Assembly (NCBI GenBank): GCA_051011595.1
Contig: JBPCTQ010000369.1
Span: 1 to 9,691, forward strand
Length of the DNA stretch: 9,691 nucleotides
Origin: JAOUEE01 sp051011595
GTDB lineage: Bacteria; Actinomycetota; Acidimicrobiia; Acidimicrobiales; SHLQ01
Direction: 5' to 3'
Made by a program: the position numbers and the translations under genes. The notes below the pieces were generated by a model, which was not told the DNA's origin, did no database searches, and saw only the letters and a list, made by a program, of their open reading frames with translations. Positions 1-6,561 of the stretch are shown piece after piece (position 1 is the stretch's first letter; each line of letters starts with the position of its first letter).

Positions 1-962
1 CCGGTGAGCCAACGGCCCAGACCGCGGAGGAACCCGGCGCCGTAGCTCCAGTGGCAGATGACGATGGCGCCCGCGGCTCGGTGGGGCGCCACGCTGTTGT
101 GACGGCCCAGTCGGAGCCCGATGGCCCCGGCGGTGACCAGATGGGTGAGGGGCAAGGCCACCCGGGCGGGTCCCTTGGCGGCGACCAGCGCGACTGCGGT
201 GCCAGCCACCAGCGCCGCGGGCACCAGCGGCCGCCAGGTGGGCAGCCTCCGGTGTTTGGCCAGCGTGGAGGCTTTGCCGATGCCGTAGTTGAAGTACTGC
301 CGGGCCAATGCCTTCGGAGTCTCACGAGGGAAGTAGATCGACTGGATGGTGGGGTCGAGCACGATGCGCCCACCCTGTTCGGTGAGGCGGTAGTTCAGCT
401 CGTGGTCTTCGGCCGCCCACTGCAGTGACTTGGTGTCGAAGCCACCCAGTTCGGTCAGCACCTCACGAGGCCAACAGCCGAGGAAGACGGTGTCGACGTC
501 CTGGCGGTCCACCTCGAAGTGGAAGGTGCCGGGGCCCACGCCGAATCGTGACGTCGTCACGGCGGCCACGGCTCGCCCGAACGCGGTGCGGCCGACCGGC
601 CGCATGGGGCCCCCGACGTTGTCGGCGCCCGTCTCGGTGAGCACCTCGACGCAGCGACGGACGTAGTCGTCCGCGTACCGGGCGTGGGCGTCGAGCCGGA
701 CGATGACCTCACCTTTTGCGCGGTCGATGCCGATGTTCATGGCAGAGGCCGCCGTTCGGTTCGGGTTGTCAACCAGCTCGGCCTGGCCGGTGTGTCGCTC
801 GAGAATGTCCCTGGTCCCGTCGTTTGATCCGCCGTCGACGATCAAGACCTCAGCGATGTGCTCGTAGTCCTGCTGGTCAACCGAGTCGAGGAGGTCACGG
901 ATGAACGCACGCTCATTGAGGGTGGGAACGATGACCGAAACGGCAGGGGCGCTGGCCGGCAT
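1..962 (-). CDS. Family 2 glycosyltransferase, ExoA-like (3' end cut by window edge)
   Basis: Translating the minus strand from the ATG at 962 gives 320 uninterrupted codons that run off the left edge, so the C-terminus is missing. The start is PASAPAVSVIVPTLNE, the classic GT-A opening. The nucleotide-binding motif DGGSNDGT lies at residues 43-50, a DAH metal-binding motif (DxD equivalent) at 91-93, and EDHELNYR at 185-192, where the ED pair matches the catalytic/acceptor region of GT2 enzymes. A QYFNYGIGK segment near 222-230 resembles the succinoglycan ExoA subgroup. Hydrophobic stretches near 246-262 and 268-284 suggest C-terminal membrane attachment. By family it should transfer a sugar from an NDP-sugar onto a lipid-linked or polysaccharide acceptor at the cytoplasmic face. 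The start is supported by a strong Shine-Dalgarno sequence. It is transcribed away from the flippase, so it may be a separate unit of the same glycan locus. The exact sugar is unknown. Confidence 0.93.
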   Translation of the reverse strand, partial: MPASAPAVSVIVPTLNERAFIRDLLDSVDQQDYEHIAEVLIVDGGSNDGTRDILERHTGQAELVDNPNRTAASAMNIGIDRAKGEVIVRLDAHARYADDYVRRCVEVLTETGADNVGGPMRPVGRTAFGRAVAAVTTSRFGVGPGTFHFEVDRQDVDTVFLGCWPREVLTELGGFDTKSLQWAAEDHELNYRLTEQGGRIVLDPTIQSIYFPRETPKALARQYFNYGIGKASTLAKHRRLPTWRPLVPAALVAGTAVALVAAKGPARVALPLTHLVTAGAIGLRLGRHNSVAPHRAAGAIVICHWSYGAGFLRGLGRWLT

Positions 963-1007
963 GAAGACCTTTCCTGGCAAGGGCGAACGGCGTGGGGTTC
1001 CCATCGG
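963..1007. promoter_or_regulatory. Divergent intergenic gap between GT2 and flippase genes
   Basis: Only 45 bases separate the two divergent start codons. It contains the GT2 ribosome binding site. No clear -35/-10 pair for either direction was recognised, so promoters, if present here, must overlap the 5' ends of the opposite genes or be of a non-consensus type. Calling it a promoter region rests on gene orientation alone. Confidence 0.35.
968..975 (-). promoter_or_regulatory. Ribosome binding site of the GT2 gene
   Basis: On the minus strand AGGAAAGG sits five bases before the ATG at 962. It fixes the start of the glycosyltransferase gene and shows that the antisense reading through 858-962 is not the flippase N-terminus. 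Confidence 0.7.
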
Positions 1008-2435
1008 ATGAACCGGCGGGTACGTGAGCGCGAACAGGCTGCTGCCGACGCACCGGTGAAGTGGCTGCTCGGACGAGGTGCGGCCTTCTCCACGGCCAGC
1101 CTGGCCCGGGCCCTGGCGACGGTTGTCATGTTGCCCCTCGTCACCCGGGTCCTGGCCCCCGACGCGCTCGGGGTGGTCGCCATCGCTGCGGTCGTTTCGA
1201 GCCTGCTGTTATCCGTGGGTTCCCTGGTGCTGCATTCGGCGGCCAACCGCGAGTACTTCGGGCACGATGGGGGGTCGGCCGACCCGCGACTGGGGCGTGC
1301 CCTCGGTGTTCTGGCCGTGGTCGCGGTGGCTGCGGCGGGCCTGGTCGTACATGCGGCCGGTGACCAGTGGGTGCGCCTGCTGGGAGATGTCGGTTACGAC
1401 CGAGCGCTGCAGCTGGCGGTGCTGACCGCGGTGCCGATGGTGCTCGTCGTGGTGACCCAGAACCTCCTGCGAGCCGAGGATCGGGCGCTTCCCTTCGTGG
1501 TGGTTGCGCTGCTGTCCACGGTCGGTGGGCAGATCCTCGGTCTGGTGTTGGCCTCCGCGCACGATGGAGACCCCGTCTGGTACCTCACCGGTGTCTTCTC
1601 CGGCTACGCCGTGGCGGGTGTCGGTAGCGCCATCGTCGTCAAGCTCCGGCCGGGTCGCGTCGACCGGAGCCAACTGAAAAGGGCCCTGGCGATCGGTCTG
1701 CCCACCGTTCCCCACTCGGTGGGCATCTTCTTGTTGGCCACCGGCGACCGTTTGGTCATCGAGCGGCTGGAAGGAGTCGCCGAGGTGGGCCGCTACCAAG
1801 TGGCGTACCTGGTCGGGTCGGCGGGTGTGGTGTTGGTGATGGCGTTCAACGCGGCCTGGGCACCGCTGATCTTCGGTGCTGATGCCGAGGTTCGTGACCG
1901 CACCCTCCGTGACACCACCGCAGCGGCCCAACGTCTGCTGAGCCTGGTGGCCGCCGGACTGGCCGTCGGTGCCCCGCTGGCCCTGGCCATCGCCGCACCG
2001 GCCGACTACGACACCGACAACCTCGTGCTCGTGGCCGCCCTGATTGCCCCTGCCGGTCTGCTGTACGTGCGCTATCAGTCGGCGGCCCTGGCGCTGGTGG
2101 CCAGCCGCCGCACCGGACCGCTGGCTCTGGCCACCCCCTTGGCGGCCGGTTTCAACCTGGCCGCCAACCTGGTGCTCGTCCCGGTGTGGGGCCTGGAGGG
2201 GGCGGCCATCGCCACCACCATCTCGTATGGCGTGTGGGCGCTGGTGATCGAGTTGGCCGTTCCGGAACCAGCGCGTGGTCCGTCGTGGTGGCGCGAGATC
2301 CTCATCGTCGGGGCCGGGCTCATGGCGGCAGTCCTGATGCCGATGGCAGGGCTGTGGATCGTGTGTCGTGTCATCGTGCTGGCCGCCATCGGTGGCCGCT
2401 TCGCGGTCGAGCTCAGACACTTCGTCCGTTCGTGA
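1008..2435 (+). CDS. Wzx/MOP-superfamily polysaccharide flippase
   Basis: This is a 475-residue integral membrane protein with about 12 to 14 predicted hydrophobic segments, for example near 54-76, 98-116, 133-153, 159-181, 189-211, 265-285, 310-331, 369-391, 395-416 and 430-465. That length and pattern fit O-antigen/teichoic-acid type flippases, which move undecaprenyl-linked oligosaccharide from the inner to the outer face of the cytoplasmic membrane. The stretch at 226-250 (IGLPTVPHSVGIFLL, then GDRLVIE) matches the conserved central region of Wzx-like proteins, and NLVLVPVWGLEGAAIATT at 387-404 matches the late conserved NLxLIPxxGxxGAAxAT motif. The frame is open back to 858, but the ATG at 1008 is preferred: it gives a normal basic cytoplasmic N-terminus and avoids overlapping the divergent gene. 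Its ribosome binding site is weak. It is first in the presumed operon and ends 10 bases before the cytidylyltransferase. Confidence 0.88.
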   Translation: MNRRVREREQAAADAPVKWLLGRGAAFSTASLARALATVVMLPLVTRVLAPDALGVVAIAAVVSSLLLSVGSLVLHSAANREYFGHDGGSADPRLGRALGVLAVVAVAAAGLVVHAAGDQWVRLLGDVGYDRALQLAVLTAVPMVLVVVTQNLLRAEDRALPFVVVALLSTVGGQILGLVLASAHDGDPVWYLTGVFSGYAVAGVGSAIVVKLRPGRVDRSQLKRALAIGLPTVPHSVGIFLLATGDRLVIERLEGVAEVGRYQVAYLVGSAGVVLVMAFNAAWAPLIFGADAEVRDRTLRDTTAAAQRLLSLVAAGLAVGAPLALAIAAPADYDTDNLVLVAALIAPAGLLYVRYQSAALALVASRRTGPLALATPLAAGFNLAANLVLVPVWGLEGAAIATTISYGVWALVIELAVPEPARGPSWWREILIVGAGLMAAVLMPMAGLWIVCRVIVLAAIGGRFAVELRHFVRS

Positions 2436-2439
2436 GAGG
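2434..2439 (+). promoter_or_regulatory. Ribosome binding site of the cytidylyltransferase gene
   Basis: GAGAGG overlaps the flippase stop codon (TGA, 2433-2435) and lies six bases before the ATG at 2446. This decides the start inside a frame that is open upstream to 2368 and indicates translational coupling to the flippase. Confidence 0.6.
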
Positions 2440-2445
2440 TTCCTG

Positions 2446-3141
2446 ATGGCCGAGATCCTGGGAGTGATCCCTGCTCGGGGCGGCTCGAAGGGCATTCCCG
2501 GGAAGAACATCATCGACCTCGGTGGTCGCCCCCTCGTCACCTGGACCATCGCCGCGGCTCTCGAGACGGGCGTCTTCGATCGGCTCATCGTGAGCTCCGA
2601 CGACCCCGACATCCTGTCCGTGTCGGCCCAGGCCGGCACAGAGGTGGACCGGCGTGCCGAGGGCCTGGCGGCCGATCATGTCCACGCCGTCCATGTGGTG
2701 CTGGACCTGCTCGAGAGACTGGGTGCCGAGGGCTACCGGCCGGACGTGGTGGTGATGTTGTTGCCCACGAGCCCCTTCCGCCGGGCGGCCGACGTGGTCG
2801 GCGCCATCGACCGGTTCCTCGAGGACCGTCCCCCGGCCGTCATCAGCGTCACCGAGCTGGACAAACAACTCATCCACCTGCGAACCATCGACGCCGCCGG
2901 ACGGCTTCAGGCCCTCGTGCCCCCCGAGGCCATGACCGCTCAGCGCCAGGAACAACCACCGCTCTACGGGCTGAACGGATCGATCTATGTCGCTCGCCCC
3001 GAGACGGTGTTGTCGGCCCGCACCTTCCACGTGGCCGATGCCGTCGGCCACGTCATGGACGCCACCTCGTCGGTCGACATCAACGAACCCGCCGACCTGG
3101 ATCATGCCCGCCGACTGATCGAGACCGGGGTGGTGACATGA
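2446..3141 (+). CDS. neuA: CMP-nonulosonate (acylneuraminate) cytidylyltransferase, NeuA/PseF/LegF family
   Basis: The 231-residue protein has the usual length of single-domain CMP-sialic acid synthetases. It opens with the CTP-binding loop IPARGGSKGIPGKNI (residues 8-22), followed by SSDD (50-53), PTSPFR (107-112), YGLNGSIYV (174-182) and DINEPADLDHA (211-221), all landmarks of the family. Members couple CTP to a nonulosonic acid to give CMP-sugar plus pyrophosphate in the cytoplasm, the committed activation step before transfer. Which acid is used (neuraminic, legionaminic, pseudaminic or another) cannot be told from sequence alone, so the symbol is a family label. In the C-terminal metal motif, usually DxD, the second position is Asn (D211, N213). 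The gene begins after a GAGAGG ribosome binding site and shares an ATGA overlap with the next gene. The NeuB-like synthase two genes downstream supports the assignment. Confidence 0.92.
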   Translation: MAEILGVIPARGGSKGIPGKNIIDLGGRPLVTWTIAAALETGVFDRLIVSSDDPDILSVSAQAGTEVDRRAEGLAADHVHAVHVVLDLLERLGAEGYRPDVVVMLLPTSPFRRAADVVGAIDRFLEDRPPAVISVTELDKQLIHLRTIDAAGRLQALVPPEAMTAQRQEQPPLYGLNGSIYVARPETVLSARTFHVADAVGHVMDATSSVDINEPADLDHARRLIETGVVT

Positions 3142-4307
3142 CCACCCTCACCCACGTGGGGATCCACGAGAGCCTCAACCGCAACGCCGGCGACACGCTC
3201 CTGTTCGAGGAGGTCCGTCGGCTCTTCGATCGCACGCTGGGACCCGTCGAGTGGAACCACCGTCAGCTGTGGGAACACCTCGACCGACCGGCCGCGGCCG
3301 CGTTGAATCAGGAAGGCCACGGCCTGGTGGTCGGCGGGGGAGGCCTGCTGCTGCGAGACCAGGCGGGCGCCGACGCCAGCGCGTCGGGTTGGCAGTGGAA
3401 CAGCACCGCAGAGGCCATCCGCGACCTCGAGGTTCCGCTGGTGATCTTCGCCATCGGCTACAACCGCTTCCGGAACCAACCCGAGTTCGACGACGTGTTC
3501 GCCGAGCACCTCACGGCTGTGGTCGAACAGGCCGGCTTCGTCGGCCTGCGCAACCGAGGTTCGATCGAAGCCGTCGGGCGCTACCTGCCCGCGTCACTTC
3601 GCGACCGCCTGGTGCTCCAACAGTGCCCGACCTGTGTGCTGTGGCAACTCCACGACGACGTGCCCCCGACGGTCATCGACCATCGTCGATCCGGACGGCG
3701 GCTGCTGCGCTTCAACGTGGCCTTCGACCGGCCCGAGATGCGGTTCGGTGATCAGGCCGAGGTCGTGCTCGACCGGCTGGCCCGGGCGATGCATCACGCC
3801 GGACAGTCGGGGTGGGAGGTGCGGGTGACCTGCCACAAGGAGCTCGACCTGCAGATCCTGCCCTACCTCGACGCAGTGGGCGCTCGTTATCAGGTCGACG
3901 ATCTGACCATGGCCGGTTCGTCGGACATCATCGACGCCTACGCACGCTGCGATCTGGCGGTCGGACTCCGAGGCCACGCCCAGATGGTCCCCTTCGGTAT
4001 GCGGGTGCCGATCCTGTCGGTGATCAGCCACGACAAGATGGGTTGGCTCCTCGATGACATCGGCCACCCGGAATGGGGCGTCGAGGTGGGCGACCCCGCG
4101 TTGGTCGATGAGATCTGTGATCGCATCGACCACCAGTCTCGATCCGCTGATCTTGTGCACGAGCAGTTGGCGGTGGCCCAGGAAGCGGTGTGGGATCGCA
4201 CCGTCTCCAACATGGAGACCGTGGCGGTGGCGTTGGGTCAGACGGCTCACGACACCATGCCGACGGCCGATGGAGAACCGCCCAACCGGGCGGCAGTCCA
4301 TCAGTGA
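3138..4307 (+). CDS. Polysaccharide pyruvyl transferase family protein
   Basis: This 389-residue soluble protein shows the pyruvyl transferase (CsaB/WcaK-like) pattern. NAGDTLLFEEV at 16-26 matches the N-terminal N-x-GD motif. VVGGGGLLLRD at 64-74 is the glycine-rich loop, and GLRNRGS at 136-142 is the conserved 'RxxxS' strand. GLRGHAQMVPFGMRVPILSV at 276-295, followed by HDK at 298-300, matches the RxH...P...K signature of the C-terminal half. Known members attach pyruvate from PEP as a ketal to hexose or hexosamine residues; they adopt a GT-B-like two-lobe fold. The last roughly 20 residues are low-complexity. The gene overlaps the cytidylyltransferase by four bases (ATGA) and ends ten bases before the NeuB-like GTG start, so it is embedded in the nonulosonate operon. 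It may pyruvylate the glycan, or act as a non-standard glycosyltransferase; the latter is speculation. Confidence 0.85.
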   Translation: MTTLTHVGIHESLNRNAGDTLLFEEVRRLFDRTLGPVEWNHRQLWEHLDRPAAAALNQEGHGLVVGGGGLLLRDQAGADASASGWQWNSTAEAIRDLEVPLVIFAIGYNRFRNQPEFDDVFAEHLTAVVEQAGFVGLRNRGSIEAVGRYLPASLRDRLVLQQCPTCVLWQLHDDVPPTVIDHRRSGRRLLRFNVAFDRPEMRFGDQAEVVLDRLARAMHHAGQSGWEVRVTCHKELDLQILPYLDAVGARYQVDDLTMAGSSDIIDAYARCDLAVGLRGHAQMVPFGMRVPILSVISHDKMGWLLDDIGHPEWGVEVGDPALVDEICDRIDHQSRSADLVHEQLAVAQEAVWDRTVSNMETVAVALGQTAHDTMPTADGEPPNRAAVHQ

Positions 4308-4320
4308 GGGCCCCAACGTG
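4305..4320 (+). promoter_or_regulatory. Ribosome binding site and GTG start of the NeuB-like synthase
   Basis: TGAGGG (4305-4310) includes the stop codon of the upstream gene and stands seven bases before GTG at 4318. The frame is open upstream, with ATG codons at 4270 and 4054, but those would read through the pyruvyl transferase gene and add residues with no domain. From GTG the protein begins directly with the first CBS motif, so this start is preferred. An in-frame ATG at 4345 is the other alternative. Confidence 0.6.
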
Positions 4321-6561
4321 CTGATCGATCATCAGATCTCGGCGATGGTCGCCTATGGCGACGACTCGATCATCCATGCCCTGACCAAGATCAGCCGCAA
4401 CCGGGCCGGGCTGATCTACCTCGTCTCGCCCCATGGGGTGCTCGAGGGTGTGATGTCCGACGGCGATTTCCGGCGGTGGATCGTCGACCAGGCCGACGTC
4501 GACCTCGACGTGCCGGCGATGTCGATCGCCAACCGAACGTTCGTGTCAGCCTCCGTGGACGACCCACCTGAGGTGGTGGCCGCTCACTTCTCGGCTCGGA
4601 TCAAGTCGGTACCCCTGATCGACGCCATGGGCCGGCTCCAGGCCATCGCCTGGCCCAGCGGTCGCGAGATCATGATCGGCGACCATCGTCTCGGTCCCGA
4701 TGACCCGGTTCTTGTCATTGCCGAGATCGGCAACAACCACAACGGCGATCTGGGCACGGCCATCGAGCTCACCGATGCGGCCATCGACGCCGGCGCCGAC
4801 GTGGTCAAGTTCCAGATGCGCGACATGGAGTCGCTGTACCTGAACGCCGGCGACCCCACCAACGCCAGTGAAGACCTCGGCACCCAGTACACGCTCGACC
4901 TGCTGGCCCGCTTCCAGCTGAGCGAGGACGAGTTGTTCGAGGTGCTCGACCACTGCCGATCGGCAGGGGCCACACCCTTGTGCACCCCGTGGGACGTGGC
5001 CTCGCTGGAACGTCTACAGGCCTACGGGCTCGACGCCTACAAGATCGCATCGGCCGACCTCACCAACCACGAGCTGGTGCGAGCGGCCGCCGCCACCGGA
5101 CGCCCGCTCATCCTGTCGACCGGCATGTCCACCGAGGCCGAGGTGCTCGAGACCTCCGGGCTGCTGCGCCGGGTGGGCGCACCGTTCGTACTCTTGCACT
5201 GCAACTCGTCGTATCCGGCCCCGTTCCGTGATGTGCAGCTGGGCTACATGGACCGACTGGCCGAACTGGGTGACTTCCCGGTCGGCTATTCGGGACACGA
5301 ACGGGGCACGGCCGTGGCCATCGCTGCGGTCGCCCGCGGTGCCCGGGTGATCGAGAAGCACCTCACCTTCGATCGGCGCCAGGAAGGCAACGATCACAAG
5401 GTCTCACTGATCCCGGCCGAGTTCGCGTCGATGGTGGCCGGCATTCGTGAGGTCGAGCAGGCCCTGGGGACACCGGCCGAACGCATCCTGTCGCAGGGTG
5501 AGGTACTCAATCGTGAGGTGCTGGCCAAGAGCCTGGTGGCCAGCGGTCCCATCAAGGCCGGCGAACGCATCGCCGAGTCGATGATCGACGTGAAGAGCCC
5601 GGGCAACGGCCTGCAGCCCAACCACCGAGACGAGCTCATCGGACGGGTGGCGGTGCGGGACTTCGCCGCCGGCGACTTCTTCTACGACACCGACCTCCAG
5701 GATCGGGTGGTGAGAGCCCGCTCGTACGACATCGGCCGGCCCTGGGGTCTGCCGGTGCGCTACCACGACTGGGACGCGCTGGTGCCGCGTACCAACCCCG
5801 ACCTGCTCGAGATTCACCTGAGCTACCGCGACCTCGATCTCGACGGCCCCGGTTACTTCCCCGAACCGGTCGGTCTCGACCTGGTCGTGCATGCCCCCGA
5901 GCTGTTCGCCGGCGATCACCTGCTCGACTTGTGCACCGGCGACGACGAGTACCGGCAGCGTTCCATCAAGGAACTGCAGCGAGTGATCGATCTCACCCGC
6001 GACCTGGCCCCTCGATTCGCCAACACCTCACCCGCGCTCATCGTGGTCAACGTGGGAGGGTTCTCATTGGACGAACCACTTCGCGGCTCCGAACGCGAGT
6101 CCTGTTATGGGCGCCTCACCGAATCGCTGAGTGAACTACATGTCGACGGTGTCGAGCTGATCCCCCAGACCATGCCGCCGTTCCCGTGGCACATGGGTGG
6201 ACAGCGGTTCCACAACCTCTTCGTGGAGGCCGACGAGATCGTGGCGTTCTGTCGTGGTCACCGCATGCGGGTCTGCCTCGACGTGTCGCACTCGAAGCTG
6301 GCGTGCAACCACCTCGAACACGACTTCCGGCAGTTCGTGCAGGCCGTGGCGCCGCACACCGCCCATCTGCATCTGGTCGATGCGGAGGGTGTCGACGGCG
6401 AAGGACTCCAGATCGGCGACGGTGAGATCGACTTCGCGGCCCTGGCCCAGGACCTGGCCGGGGCCCCGACGGTGTCGTTCATCCCCGAGATCTGGCAGGG
6501 CCACAAGAACAAGGGTGAAGGCTTCTGGATGGCGATGGAACGCCTCGAACAATGGTTCTGA
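4318..6561 (+). CDS. neuB: Multidomain NeuB-like nonulosonate synthase: CBS pair, NeuB, SAF, xylose-isomerase-like TIM barrel
   Basis: From the GTG at 4318 the product is 747 residues, about twice a normal NeuB (roughly 340-350). Residues 1-115 form a CBS pair; the first half has the nucleotide-binding pattern GVMSDGD (44-50), the second looks degenerate. Residues 131-385 are the NeuB barrel: AEIGNNHNGD (135-144), VVKFQ with K164, YKIAS with K242, LSTGMST (266-272), LLHCNSSYPAP (292-302), GYSGHE with H327, EKHLT with H348, and GNDHK with D359. Residues 400-462 are the SAF domain (KSLVASG; SPGNGLQP at 427-434). Residues 476-747 resemble AP-endonuclease-2/xylose isomerase barrels, with candidate metal ligands E498, H525, E613, D655, H658, H685 and E724. 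The NeuB part should condense PEP with a hexosamine-type sugar to a nine-carbon keto acid. The barrel may isomerise or epimerise the substrate, and the CBS pair may sense a nucleotide; both are inferred. Its end overlaps the methyltransferase by ten bases. Confidence 0.9.
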   Translation: MLIDHQISAMVAYGDDSIIHALTKISRNRAGLIYLVSPHGVLEGVMSDGDFRRWIVDQADVDLDVPAMSIANRTFVSASVDDPPEVVAAHFSARIKSVPLIDAMGRLQAIAWPSGREIMIGDHRLGPDDPVLVIAEIGNNHNGDLGTAIELTDAAIDAGADVVKFQMRDMESLYLNAGDPTNASEDLGTQYTLDLLARFQLSEDELFEVLDHCRSAGATPLCTPWDVASLERLQAYGLDAYKIASADLTNHELVRAAAATGRPLILSTGMSTEAEVLETSGLLRRVGAPFVLLHCNSSYPAPFRDVQLGYMDRLAELGDFPVGYSGHERGTAVAIAAVARGARVIEKHLTFDRRQEGNDHKVSLIPAEFASMVAGIREVEQALGTPAERILSQGEVLNREVLAKSLVASGPIKAGERIAESMIDVKSPGNGLQPNHRDELIGRVAVRDFAAGDFFYDTDLQDRVVRARSYDIGRPWGLPVRYHDWDALVPRTNPDLLEIHLSYRDLDLDGPGYFPEPVGLDLVVHAPELFAGDHLLDLCTGDDEYRQRSIKELQRVIDLTRDLAPRFANTSPALIVVNVGGFSLDEPLRGSERESCYGRLTESLSELHVDGVELIPQTMPPFPWHMGGQRFHNLFVEADEIVAFCRGHRMRVCLDVSHSKLACNHLEHDFRQFVQAVAPHTAHLHLVDAEGVDGEGLQIGDGEIDFAALAQDLAGAPTVSFIPEIWQGHKNKGEGFWMAMERLEQWF

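Noticed and set aside
51..904. Several plus-strand open frames of 60-125 codons within the first kilobase
   Set aside because: All lie opposite the GT2 gene, whose motifs are clear, and none shows a protein family pattern.
858..1007. N-terminal extension of the flippase by 50 codons
   Set aside because: It would overlap the divergent GT2 gene by about 105 bases, and its translation is unlike a flippase N-terminus; the ATG at 1008 fits better.
1209..2639. A 476-codon minus-strand open frame opposite the flippase and the cytidylyltransferase start
   Set aside because: Low-complexity Gly/Gln/His/Asp-rich translation without motifs; shadow of the real plus-strand genes.
4054..4317. N-terminal extension of the NeuB-like synthase by 88 codons
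   Set aside because: It is an out-of-frame reading of the pyruvyl transferase gene, rich in Trp and Arg, with no domain; the CBS repeat begins at GTG 4318.
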